Assembly (NCBI GenBank): GCA_026993975.1
Contig: JALWRR010000216.1
Location: 1 to 33,160 of the forward strand
From: Promethearchaeati archaeon
GTDB taxonomy: Archaea; Asgardarchaeota; Njordarchaeia; Njordarchaeales; Njordarchaeaceae
Reading direction: 5' to 3'
DNA: 33,160 bases
Shown: positions 9,117-17,505 of the stretch, in pieces
How positions within the stretch are numbered: the stretch's first letter is position 1
How the letters are laid out: each line of letters starts with the position of its first letter
Position numbers and translations under genes: made by a program
Notes under the pieces: generated by a model
The model's input: the letters and a program-made list of their open reading frames with translations, nothing else
Told to the model about the DNA's origin: nothing
Database searches by the model: none

Positions 9117-10844
9117 TTAGAGCAAGCCCTCCTCCCTCAATGCTTCTACTTCCCTATCTATGCTAGATATAATCTCATTGACTTTGTTCTTAAAAAATGA
9201 AACTGTTTTGGAATAATCTCTTATTTTAATCACAACTGGAAATTTAACGGCTTGACCATAAATAAATACTTCTCTGGTTCTAAGTAATGGAATTATTTTA
9301 CTAAATAATTCTGCTCGTGGAGCACCGATTAGAGCTGTAGCTATATCCCTCTTATCTGTTAAAGATAGAACAAAATTCGTCCATAACATGCTGACCACAT
9401 CTGAATCCAATTCGCTTGGTCTCTGATCAATTACACATAAGATAACTCCCTTCTTCCGCATTTCCCTAGCAATTACGCCAAAAGGTGAGATTCTATAGGT
9501 TTCTTTTCCAAGGAAATTATGAGCCTCCTCTAGGAAAATAACGATCTTTGTTTCCAGCTCCTTCCCCTCTAGAGTCCTCCCCACTATTTTTTCTCTGATT
9601 TTTCTCGCAATCAAATTCGCTATCAGCATGTATAATGGCATCTCTTTCTCGAACTTACCCAAACTAATTATTATATGATTGCCCTCAGAACTCATTAAAT
9701 TATTAACAATATCCTCTATTACGTCTTTACCGAAAGTTACTGGGTAGTCTAATAACCTAGCTAATTTAGCTACTTGCGATTTATATGCGTGTTCTGCTCC
9801 AGTACCATGTTTCGCTCTAATCCTTTTATATATTCTTTCAAAAAGTGTATTGGAATCAGTGATTCCTTGTTCTGCTAACACGTTTAAGATTTTTTCTCCC
9901 TCTAAGCTCTCTGATAGAAGTTTGAAAGTCTTCTCAAACGGTATAATACCAATGATCCAGTAAGCTCTATTACCTATCACTTCGCTTATCGTTGCCTTAA
10001 ATTCTCGTAAGTATTGAATAAATGTGCTGGATACGCCGAATATCGGGGCGATTAGCTCGATATCGCCTACTGTTAATTTCGTTAGATCTATCTTGAGTAA
10101 ATCTAAGCCCCGCTTCCCCGAGAGCTCTTTATCTGGAGTATATCTCTTCACCCAATTCCTGAATACTTTTCCGACTCCATCCTCGATAGGGTTGCCTAGA
10201 TTATCCTTTAACTCGAGAGAGTATTCACTATGCATATCAAATATCAATAGTTTTATTCTTTGATCCTCTTTATTTAATAAGTCATAGAGGATCATGTAAC
10301 CCGCTATAATGTTACCTAAAAACGTTTTTCCAGAACCAGATTTCCCAAATATCCCAAAACTCAGATTTATAAGATTCTTTATGCTTATTGGTATTTCAAG
10401 CTTCGAGACCCCAGAGGTCTTTGGAACCCCTATATTCCAGGTATCTCTCTTATTCTCTGCACCAAAAAAGAACTTCACTTCATTTTCACTCAGTTCGCGA
10501 ACAATTGAAGAGAAATTCGGCATCGTATCGGATATATAGGCACTCTCACCATCTGTCTGAGCTAGCAGTGCTGCCTCGAGCCATTGGGCCCATAACACCC
10601 CGCTTACTTCTCTAGCTAGAAGATTTTTTATTTCTGGTGATATATCTCTGCTGCTGATAAACTGGGTTATTGATTGACTCGCTGTTAAACCAGAATTAGT
10701 TATGAGGCCTAGATATAGATATTTCTTGCCTTCTATGATTATTAATGATCCTACCGGGTAATCCTCAATAACTGTTTCTGGATAAAGTAATATCCTCACT
10801 CCCTCATCAATACTACCACTGATTATCTTTCCAATTTTCATCAA
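9117..10844 (-). CDS. herA: DNA double-strand break repair helicase/translocase HerA
   Basis: N-terminal HAS barrel (IGKIISGSIDEGVRILLYPE...YPVGSLIII), Walker A GIFGKSGSGKTFLGN, Walker B VIFLEEAHNF, VIDQRPSELDSDVVSMLWTNFVLSLTDKRD. ATG at 10841 preferred (GGTGA SD). Confidence 0.96.
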   Translation of the reverse strand: MMKIGKIISGSIDEGVRILLYPETVIEDYPVGSLIIIEGKKYLYLGLITNSGLTASQSITQFISSRDISPEIKNLLAREVSGVLWAQWLEAALLAQTDGESAYISDTMPNFSSIVRELSENEVKFFFGAENKRDTWNIGVPKTSGVSKLEIPISIKNLINLSFGIFGKSGSGKTFLGNIIAGYMILYDLLNKEDQRIKLLIFDMHSEYSLELKDNLGNPIEDGVGKVFRNWVKRYTPDKELSGKRGLDLLKIDLTKLTVGDIELIAPIFGVSSTFIQYLREFKATISEVIGNRAYWIIGIIPFEKTFKLLSESLEGEKILNVLAEQGITDSNTLFERIYKRIRAKHGTGAEHAYKSQVAKLARLLDYPVTFGKDVIEDIVNNLMSSEGNHIIISLGKFEKEMPLYMLIANLIARKIREKIVGRTLEGKELETKIVIFLEEAHNFLGKETYRISPFGVIAREMRKKGVILCVIDQRPSELDSDVVSMLWTNFVLSLTDKRDIATALIGAPRAELFSKIIPLLRTREVFIYGQAVKFPVVIKIRDYSKTVSFFKNKVNEIISSIDREVEALREEGLL

Positions 10845-10848
10845 TTTT

Positions 10849-11475
10849 TCACCAACCTAGTACATCACTTAATTGTGTTAATACATCGCCGATTATTTCT
10901 ATCCTATACTTCCTTACTGCTTTTACTATGGAATCAATTATTCTCTCCTTCTCGCTTGATCTCTTTAGGAAGAAATCTCTATACCTATACAGGAAATCTC
11001 TAAATACAAATATGTCTCCTCCACTATGAAAGAAGTATCCTAGGAAACTAAAATCCCAGTCTCCACTTGGTTTAAAAAACGCTTCTAATAAATCATTGTT
11101 CAGTAAGTAAACTAGATCATGGAGTCTTGGGGAGCTTGATCTATAGTGCTTTATTTCTCCTTTTTGATCAATATGACTCGTATATATTATTGATGAAACA
11201 AATAAATGATAGAGATCTAGATCTGGATACGCTCGATTTATTTCATCCCTTGACATTCTCATAGGTGTAAATGTTGGGTATTTCGATGAGTGAGCTAGCT
11301 TAACGATGATTCCGATAGGCTTTATATTCACTGAGTTAATAACTAGTAATGAACCATAGCTAATTTCACTGAAGTATTCAGGGTAAATATAGATGTTTAT
11401 TATTTCGGACTCTATTCCAGCTACTTCACCTATGGCTTTTTCAACATCGTTTAGATAAATTATCCAATCCCTCAT
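10849..11475 (-). CDS. HerA N-terminal-like (HAS-barrel) protein lacking an ATPase domain
   Basis: Reading by eye, VEKAIGEVAGIESEIINIYIYPEYFSEISYGSLLVIN...PIGIIVKLAHSS parallels HerA IGKIISGSIDEGVRILLYPETVIEDYPVGSLIIIE...LYLGLITNSG. SSSPRLHDLVYLLNNDLLEAFF parallels HerA TMPNFSSIVRELSENEVKFFF. No Walker A or B. ATGA overlap with nurA; its stop lies in the herA SD. Confidence 0.75.
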   Translation of the reverse strand: MRDWIIYLNDVEKAIGEVAGIESEIINIYIYPEYFSEISYGSLLVINSVNIKPIGIIVKLAHSSKYPTFTPMRMSRDEINRAYPDLDLYHLFVSSIIYTSHIDQKGEIKHYRSSSPRLHDLVYLLNNDLLEAFFKPSGDWDFSFLGYFFHSGGDIFVFRDFLYRYRDFFLKRSSEKERIIDSIVKAVRKYRIEIIGDVLTQLSDVLGW

Positions 11476-12563
11476 GATACGGGTCGCCTCTTAGATAATT
11501 CCTTCCTGGACAAAACATATTCTATCCCAGGTTTCCCTAAATATTTAGCGATAAGATGCTCTATTATCTCCCTATCCTCCTTCTTTATAACAGCTAACTC
11601 ATGGGCTCGCTCCATCGCTATGGGGAAGCCGTTTCCAAGAATTATTTGGGATATTATAGCTCCGTGGACTAGATTTATCATGGATTCAAATTCTCGTGGG
11701 AACTCAACTCTCACAATACTTCCATTAACCCTGATGTAGAAGGTTAATAATTCTGCGTTTTCTCCTGCTAATGGCCTTGAGTAAACCTTGAATAAAGTGG
11801 ATCTAGCATATTTATTTTTGAGATACTTGCTGAAGAATGATGCATCAGTTATACCAAGTGAAGAATCTAGGTTTTTCCCCTTGTAGATGCTTATTCCCCT
11901 TAATAAGTCTCGGCTTCTAGTATAGAATACTGCTACTGGAACAATATCGTTATCTACACAAGCATTAATGTTACTTAATACCCGCTCCACCATCTCTTTC
12001 CTCTTATTAAATGCCCAAGATAATGTATAGGCACAATTAAATGACTCGTCAAAGAGAATAATTCTGTGTTTACCCCTCAACTTGTTAATTAACTCTCTAA
12101 TAACCTCATTCTCATATTTCTTAATTAGGATCTGAAAATCAATACTATCGCCAATATCCATCGCCCCGAAAACCCTGATGATGTTTCCGTAATCTCCTGA
12201 CTTATAGTTCTGAAACCAAGCCGCTGTGGTGATTATCCCTATATTAGCCATTAAATGCGGTCCAACAATATAAAAGCTTGAGTCAAATGAACCAATAGCG
12301 ATATCATTACCCTCAAGAAACTCTCTCGCTTCCCTTGCATTACTTATTTTTGGCTTTAATGGATATTCCCTAGGAACCTCTATAGGTAGTATGAATGAGT
12401 CCTTGGTGAATTTTCTTATCTCTAAGTCTAATGGTAGTTCCTCATAGTAATGAAAGATCTCTGTGAACTTTTTTGAGTTATTCACGTTAAGCAAATAGTT
12501 CTGGAGAATCTCCTTTAATTTATCTCCTATCAACTTTATCTTATCGACTTGATAAGTTTTCAT
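11472..12563 (-). CDS. nurA: DNA double-strand break repair nuclease NurA
   Basis: NurA motif IAIGSFDSSFYIVGPHLMANIGIITTAAW; later IILFDESFNCAY; C-terminal GFPIAMERAHELAVIKKEDREIIEHLI; located in the herA-mre11-rad50 operon. Confidence 0.92.
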   Translation of the reverse strand: MKTYQVDKIKLIGDKLKEILQNYLLNVNNSKKFTEIFHYYEELPLDLEIRKFTKDSFILPIEVPREYPLKPKISNAREAREFLEGNDIAIGSFDSSFYIVGPHLMANIGIITTAAWFQNYKSGDYGNIIRVFGAMDIGDSIDFQILIKKYENEVIRELINKLRGKHRIILFDESFNCAYTLSWAFNKRKEMVERVLSNINACVDNDIVPVAVFYTRSRDLLRGISIYKGKNLDSSLGITDASFFSKYLKNKYARSTLFKVYSRPLAGENAELLTFYIRVNGSIVRVEFPREFESMINLVHGAIISQIILGNGFPIAMERAHELAVIKKEDREIIEHLIAKYLGKPGIEYVLSRKELSKRRPVS

Positions 12564-12610
12564 GAATTATATCTCAATTAAAACCATATAGAAAAAATTT
12601 GTGTTTTTTA

Positions 12611-13174
12611 CTATTTATAAAACGTCTTGAGAAGCTCCAGTGCAAAATGCGCATCATCCTTGCTAGGGAACCTACTCTGTATTAATGATATCAATTTCTT
12701 CTCATCGATCTTCCCCTGTTTATACTGCTCATAATAATCCTTAGCAATATCTAGAGGCATTAAAATATCACTAATCCTAACAGCAAGACGCCTAATTGGG
12801 TCTCTAGACCTAGATACAAGAGTCTCCTCTATGATACGCTCTAAGTGATCCAGAGGCGGGCTAATAAGGTTTTTATCCTCTATAACGAAAATTAGTCTTT
12901 TTCCAGAATATTGCTTCCAGCTCTTAAGATACTCTTCTACAGTTATGATCTCGAAATTAGCTAGTTTTATATCTGATGTTGGGGAGATACGTAGATCAAA
13001 ATTACTTTTAATATCCTCCAGTAATATGGAGAGCAATTCTTTATCATCATCATTTGGTACTACAATTACTATGTCTCCCCGTTCAACTATCAGAGATATT
13101 ATAGCGTAAGCAACTCCTCTATTAGTTAACCTCTTGGTTAAGTCAATGAACTCTCTCAAAAGCACCTCACCCAT
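12611..13174 (-). CDS. Uncharacterised 187-aa archaeal protein upstream of the nurA-herA operon
   Basis: Complete ORF with an upstream GGTG-type SD (GGGTGAGGTGCT...). No family recognised. Confidence 0.75.
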   Translation of the reverse strand: MGEVLLREFIDLTKRLTNRGVAYAIISLIVERGDIVIVVPNDDDKELLSILLEDIKSNFDLRISPTSDIKLANFEIITVEEYLKSWKQYSGKRLIFVIEDKNLISPPLDHLERIIEETLVSRSRDPIRRLAVRISDILMPLDIAKDYYEQYKQGKIDEKKLISLIQSRFPSKDDAHFALELLKTFYK

Positions 13175-13223
13175 ATTGCTTAATTCTCTCTATTCTTCCA
13201 TAAAATAAATAATATTATTAAAT

Positions 13224-13616
13224 CTATCTCACGCCCAATGATTCACCAATCATTCTTCCTAGGAATCCTAGGACACCACCTATAACAGCAGCTAGGATAC
13301 CTATTATAGGTAACATGATTACTCCAAATAACCAGGTTGCTGGGTACTCGAAATATAGGAACATTGATGAAGCCGTGATTGAGGCCGATAAGTAACCCAT
13401 GGATACAATAGATATAAAGACTGTTAGGAAACCTGACCAGAACCATGTATTATCATCACTAAACACGCCAGCTATTATGGGTGGGAGAAATGAGGATAAT
13501 ATATCAAAATACGGTATTGGAGCAATGATCTGGATAAGAACAAGCACTATAAATGTCACTAATCCTAGCAGTAATCCAATTATTAATCCTGGCTTAATCA
13601 TCATCAAAAACACCAT
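13224..13616 (-). CDS. Small multi-TM membrane protein
   Basis: Several hydrophobic segments (GLIIGLLLGLVTFIVLVLIQIIA; FWSGFLTVFISIVSMGYLSA; WLFGVIMLPIIGILAAVIGGVLGFLG). Likely true start is the ATG at 13604, 6 nt after GGTG. Confidence 0.75.
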   Translation of the reverse strand: MVFLMMIKPGLIIGLLLGLVTFIVLVLIQIIAPIPYFDILSSFLPPIIAGVFSDDNTWFWSGFLTVFISIVSMGYLSASITASSMFLYFEYPATWLFGVIMLPIIGILAAVIGGVLGFLGRMIGESLGVR

Positions 13617-13704
13617 GAACTATTAATTAAGAAATAGATTCACTGAATTCTATAAAATTGTTTGTTATAAGTTGAAATAAAATATTGAAAGAACTATTAA
13701 GTGC

Positions 13705-14721
13705 TTAATCATAGAGGTGACAGGCAACCCATCGACCTGGCTCAACCTCTTTAAGCTTTGGTTCCTCCCTTCTACATCTATCGAAAGCTTTTGGACATCT
13801 TGGCCAGAACCTGCATCCTCTCGGGATAAATATTGGCGAAGGTATCTCGCCTTTAAGAAGAATTCTCTCTTTCTTTGCTGTTGGGTCAGGGACTGGAACT
13901 GCTGATATTAGTGCTTGAGAATATGGATGCAGCGGGTCAGTTAAAACTTTTTCTGCTGGCCCAATCTCCATAATTTTACCTAGATACATAACTGCGATCC
14001 TATCGGTTAGATAACCAGCGGTGGATAAGTCATGAGTAATATAGAGTATGGTTAATCCTAATTCATCCCTCATTCTCAGCAATAAGTGTAATATACCAGC
14101 TCTCATTGATACGTCAATCATTGATACTGGCTCATCAGCCACAATGAATTCTGGCTCAACAATAATAGCTCTAGCTACTGCAACTCTCTGTCTCTGACCA
14201 CCACTAAGTTGGTGCGGATACTTTACAATGAATTCTTCCACAGGAGTCAATCTTACCCTTTTAAGCGCTCTAACTACTCTCTCCATTCTCTCTTCTTCAC
14301 TTAGATCGGGCTCTAGGAAGCGGAGTGGCTCCATTAATAGTTCTTTAACAGTCATTCTTGGATTCAGTGATCCGTATGGATCTTGATAAATTATTTGGAG
14401 TTTCTTTCTCCACGGCTTTAATTCCTTGGGCGATAATGTTGCTAGGTTAACGGGATTACCATTCTCCCTAAAAACTATGCTACCAGTATCTGGATCAAGT
14501 AATCTAATAAGCAGTTTTCCAGTTGTTGTTTTACCGCTACCGCTCTCCCCTACCAAACCGAATATCTCTCTTTTCTTAATGGTAAAGGAAATACCATCGA
14601 CAGCTCTAACCCATAGCCTAGGTCTTCTCTTAATTACATCGGCGATAGATCTTTTAACGGGGAACCATTTCCTCAGATTCTTTACTTCTATTAATGTTTC
14701 ATTTGAAGTCATCATATCCAC
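13705..14721 (-). CDS. Peptide ABC transporter ATP-binding protein (DppF/OppF type)
   Basis: Walker A GLVGESGSGKTTTGK, signature LSGGQRQRVAVARAI, Walker B EFIVADEPVSMIDVSMRAGIL, C-terminal oligopeptide-type Cys region CRFWPRCPKAFDRCRREEP. Confidence 0.95.
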   Translation of the reverse strand: MDMMTSNETLIEVKNLRKWFPVKRSIADVIKRRPRLWVRAVDGISFTIKKREIFGLVGESGSGKTTTGKLLIRLLDPDTGSIVFRENGNPVNLATLSPKELKPWRKKLQIIYQDPYGSLNPRMTVKELLMEPLRFLEPDLSEEERMERVVRALKRVRLTPVEEFIVKYPHQLSGGQRQRVAVARAIIVEPEFIVADEPVSMIDVSMRAGILHLLLRMRDELGLTILYITHDLSTAGYLTDRIAVMYLGKIMEIGPAEKVLTDPLHPYSQALISAVPVPDPTAKKERILLKGEIPSPIFIPRGCRFWPRCPKAFDRCRREEPKLKEVEPGRWVACHLYD

Positions 14722-14783
14722 CTTTAACCATGAGTGAAATTGAATATATCTATATTAAACAAAATAAAAAATTATAAAATCGA

Positions 14784-15068
14784 TTACTCAATATCTTCTT
14801 TTTCCTCCAAATCTTTTAGTATTTGCTTAATTTTTCTCTCTTTTTCTCTCGTTTTAACTTGCTCTATAACTACCCTCGCCCCCATGACTTTCGCTATAAC
14901 AACGAAGAGAGATAGGGTTGCTGAAAATATTAATATTACACCAAATATAGCTAGTTGTGGGATAGAATTATAAAAAAACCATGCTAAAAACACACCAACT
15001 ATAAATATGATTATTGGTACAGCTAACCCAGCTTTTCTGTATGTTAGCTCTGCTTCCATCTCACTCAT
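14784..15068 (-). CDS. Small two-TM membrane protein with a charged cytoplasmic-type tail
   Basis: LAVPIIIFIVGVFLAWFFY and LAIFGVILIFSATLSLFVVIAKV followed by the tail KTREKERKIKQILKDLEEKEDIE; in the dppD/dppF cluster. Confidence 0.7.
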   Translation of the reverse strand: MSEMEAELTYRKAGLAVPIIIFIVGVFLAWFFYNSIPQLAIFGVILIFSATLSLFVVIAKVMGARVVIEQVKTREKERKIKQILKDLEEKEDIE

Positions 15069-15084
15069 TAAAAAGCACCGTGAG

Positions 15085-16284
15085 CTACTCTATCATCGCA
15101 TGTGATCCCATTCCAACTAATGGTCCAATAAACATTAACCATGCTGGTAACTCTGTCCACAATAAACCTGTAGCTTGTTTAATCAACTTAGTGTATTCAA
15201 CCGCAAATACTCCCTTTATAACTGCGAAGAATAATCCCAGTATTATGAACCATAAGATTAGTACAATTATAGCGAATCTCTTAACCATTTTCATGTATAT
15301 TGGAAGTAACTTAGCTCTTCTAGCTAATTCCTCAGGAGATAATGATAGGGATATAAATTCTTCCTCTCTCATCAATATGCCTGCTGGTAATCTCTGAGAC
15401 GCAAATATTATAAGGAAGATTCCCATTATTGAGAGTACAAATAGGAATAATCCATTTGGTGTAGAGACTCCTAGCCAGTAGTACCATTTGCTTGTGGTTA
15501 CTGCTCCAGCCCAGGGATACAGTGTTGTTAGAGCAATAAGCAGGAACATTGATAATCTGATTCTCCAAGTTATTCTCAGATTTAGCCCTCTCTTAAAGAA
15601 GAATTGATCTATTGAGTATATCATCCATATCATAGAGACTATGAATCCTAGTGTAGCCCCGATACCTATTGTGAAATGAGGATCTACAATCACTCTCCCG
15701 ATATATAATGTCTCTAATGTATAACTGTATTTCAGAATTATTATCTTTAATTCCCCTATGTTCGATGCATTTAGCACCGGAATACTTAAGTAGTTATATA
15801 GTACTCCAACTAGCAACGTTGCGATAAATGCTATGATTGGACCAATTAAACTCATTATCTTCTCTTTTTTACCACTTCCTTCAAATAATCTTGCTAGTCC
15901 TGGTGGAAGTAGATTAGATTGATTAAGGAACACTAATATACCTAGGATTGCACCAATAACCACGAATATTCCTAGCCCAAAAACAGATGTGCTGAATACG
16001 CTCATGTAAACATCCTTTACAGCCTCTGTATTTCCCTGACTCACAATATAATATAACTTGTTAACGAAACTCCCGAAACCAAGACCATTAATCGTTACCC
16101 CATATTCCCCATAGTAAGCGTCAGTGGCTCTTGTTGGAATAATATTTAAGTATAAGTGGACCCAGGGTAGGAAAAGAAGCAGTAGCATTAGTACGCTGAA
16201 AATTAAGTACATGAGGCCTATTCGAGTAGTAACTATTCTACCGATTCTTATTTTAGCCTCTAAATACTCTTCAGCCATAAACAA
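15085..16284 (-). CDS. Uncharacterised polytopic membrane protein located between the two ABC ATPase genes
   Basis: Multiple hydrophobic segments along 399 aa. Likely start is the ATG at 16278 (MAEEYLEAKI), 6 nt after GGTGAT; the annotated TTG at 16284 lies inside the spacer. Confidence 0.8.
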   Translation of the reverse strand: MFMAEEYLEAKIRIGRIVTTRIGLMYLIFSVLMLLLLFLPWVHLYLNIIPTRATDAYYGEYGVTINGLGFGSFVNKLYYIVSQGNTEAVKDVYMSVFSTSVFGLGIFVVIGAILGILVFLNQSNLLPPGLARLFEGSGKKEKIMSLIGPIIAFIATLLVGVLYNYLSIPVLNASNIGELKIIILKYSYTLETLYIGRVIVDPHFTIGIGATLGFIVSMIWMIYSIDQFFFKRGLNLRITWRIRLSMFLLIALTTLYPWAGAVTTSKWYYWLGVSTPNGLFLFVLSIMGIFLIIFASQRLPAGILMREEEFISLSLSPEELARRAKLLPIYMKMVKRFAIIVLILWFIILGLFFAVIKGVFAVEYTKLIKQATGLLWTELPAWLMFIGPLVGMGSHAMIE

Positions 16285-16302
16285 TCACCAAGAATTAAAA
16301 AT

Positions 16303-17334
16303 CTATACTGTTTCATACTCATACTTCTCAAAAACAGATTCCCAGGCCTCTTCAGGAGATACATCCGCCAACTCTCTCGCGAAATGACACTTAACTAAGA
16401 CTCCATCAACATTAACATATGGAGGTTCTTTCTCCTTACAAATCTCCTTCGCAAATGGGCATCTTAATCTAAATGGGCATCCTGAAGGCGGATTTACTAG
16501 GTCTGGAGGCGCTCCTGGAATAGATATTAAACGCTTTTCTTTAACCTTTTGAATTGTTGGTACAGAGGCTATTAATCCTTTTGTGTAGGGGTGAACCGGC
16601 CGCTTATATATCTTAACTACATCGCCTATCTCCATTATTTGTCCAGCATACATTATCATTACTCTATGGGATACTTCCGCTAGAACTGCTAGGTCATGGG
16701 TAATATAAATCATTGATAGACCGTATCTTCTCTGTAATCTTTTCATTAGATCCTGTATTTGTGCTTGAATAGTTACGTCAAGAGCTGTTGTTGGCTCATC
16801 CGCGATGACTACACTTGGGTTTAAAGCTAGAGCCATAGCTATAACAACCCTTTGCTTCATACCTCCACTTAACTGATGAGGATAATCTTTTATTCTAGAT
16901 GGGTCTAGACCAACTTGAATAAAGAGTTCTCGTACTACTTCGTAGGCTTCTCTCTTTGTCATTCCTTCATGCAGAGTTAATACTTCGGCTATCTGGTCTC
17001 CAACTGTGAATACTGGGTTAAGAGCGTTCATAGCTCCCTGAAAAATCATTGAGATTTTCTTCCATCTTATTTTTCTCAGCATTACTTCATCCATATCGAT
17101 TACATTCTCCCCTTCTAGCAAGATCTCTCCAGAAATTATTTTTGCGTTTGCAGGCAATAACCTCATTAGAGAATAACCTAATGTGGATTTACCGCAGCCA
17201 CTCTCTCCAGCTAGGCCTAATGTTTCCCCTCTCTTGAGAGAGAAACTAACATCTCTGACTGCTTGGACATCTCCTCGTGCTGTAGTGTAGTGAACGCGAA
17301 GATTCTTGACTTCAAGAACATTCTCTGAGCTCAT
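16303..17334 (-). CDS. Peptide ABC transporter ATP-binding protein (DppD/OppD type)
   Basis: Walker A GLAGESGCGKSTLGYSL, signature LSGGMKQRVVIAMAL, Walker B VVIADEPTTALDVTIQAQI, Cys region CPFRLRCPFAKEICKEKEPP; GGTGAT SD. Confidence 0.95.
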   Translation of the reverse strand: MSSENVLEVKNLRVHYTTARGDVQAVRDVSFSLKRGETLGLAGESGCGKSTLGYSLMRLLPANAKIISGEILLEGENVIDMDEVMLRKIRWKKISMIFQGAMNALNPVFTVGDQIAEVLTLHEGMTKREAYEVVRELFIQVGLDPSRIKDYPHQLSGGMKQRVVIAMALALNPSVVIADEPTTALDVTIQAQIQDLMKRLQRRYGLSMIYITHDLAVLAEVSHRVMIMYAGQIMEIGDVVKIYKRPVHPYTKGLIASVPTIQKVKEKRLISIPGAPPDLVNPPSGCPFRLRCPFAKEICKEKEPPYVNVDGVLVKCHFARELADVSPEEAWESVFEKYEYETV

Positions 17335-17480
17335 TAATAATCACCAGTTTTCATTTCTCATCTATCTCTGAAATATATGTTTAAAAAATTTTATGTAATT
17401 ATGATTTTAGAATGTTTCTGATAAATATGAGTGTGTACAACTCTTATTTCTGAGTTTCTCTCGAGAAAAAAGCTATTAAC

Positions 17481-17492
17481 AAAAAATAAAAG
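17481..17492 (-). terminator. Poly-T tract terminator candidate downstream of the S8 protease gene
   Basis: Plus strand aaaaaataaaag lies just beyond the stop at 17506. Confidence 0.3.
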
Positions 17493-17505
17493 AGTTAATA
17501 GGGGA

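Noticed and set aside
10024-10615. Three plus-strand ORFs inside herA
   Set aside because: Shadow ORFs antisense to well-conserved HerA.
13243-13626. 67-aa minus and 75-aa plus ORFs overlapping the 130-aa membrane protein
   Set aside because: The 130-aa frame has coherent TM helices and the SD; the others are alternative frames.
15014-15568. 127-aa plus and 78-aa minus ORFs over the 399-aa membrane protein
   Set aside because: Shadow or out-of-frame translations of the 399-aa gene.
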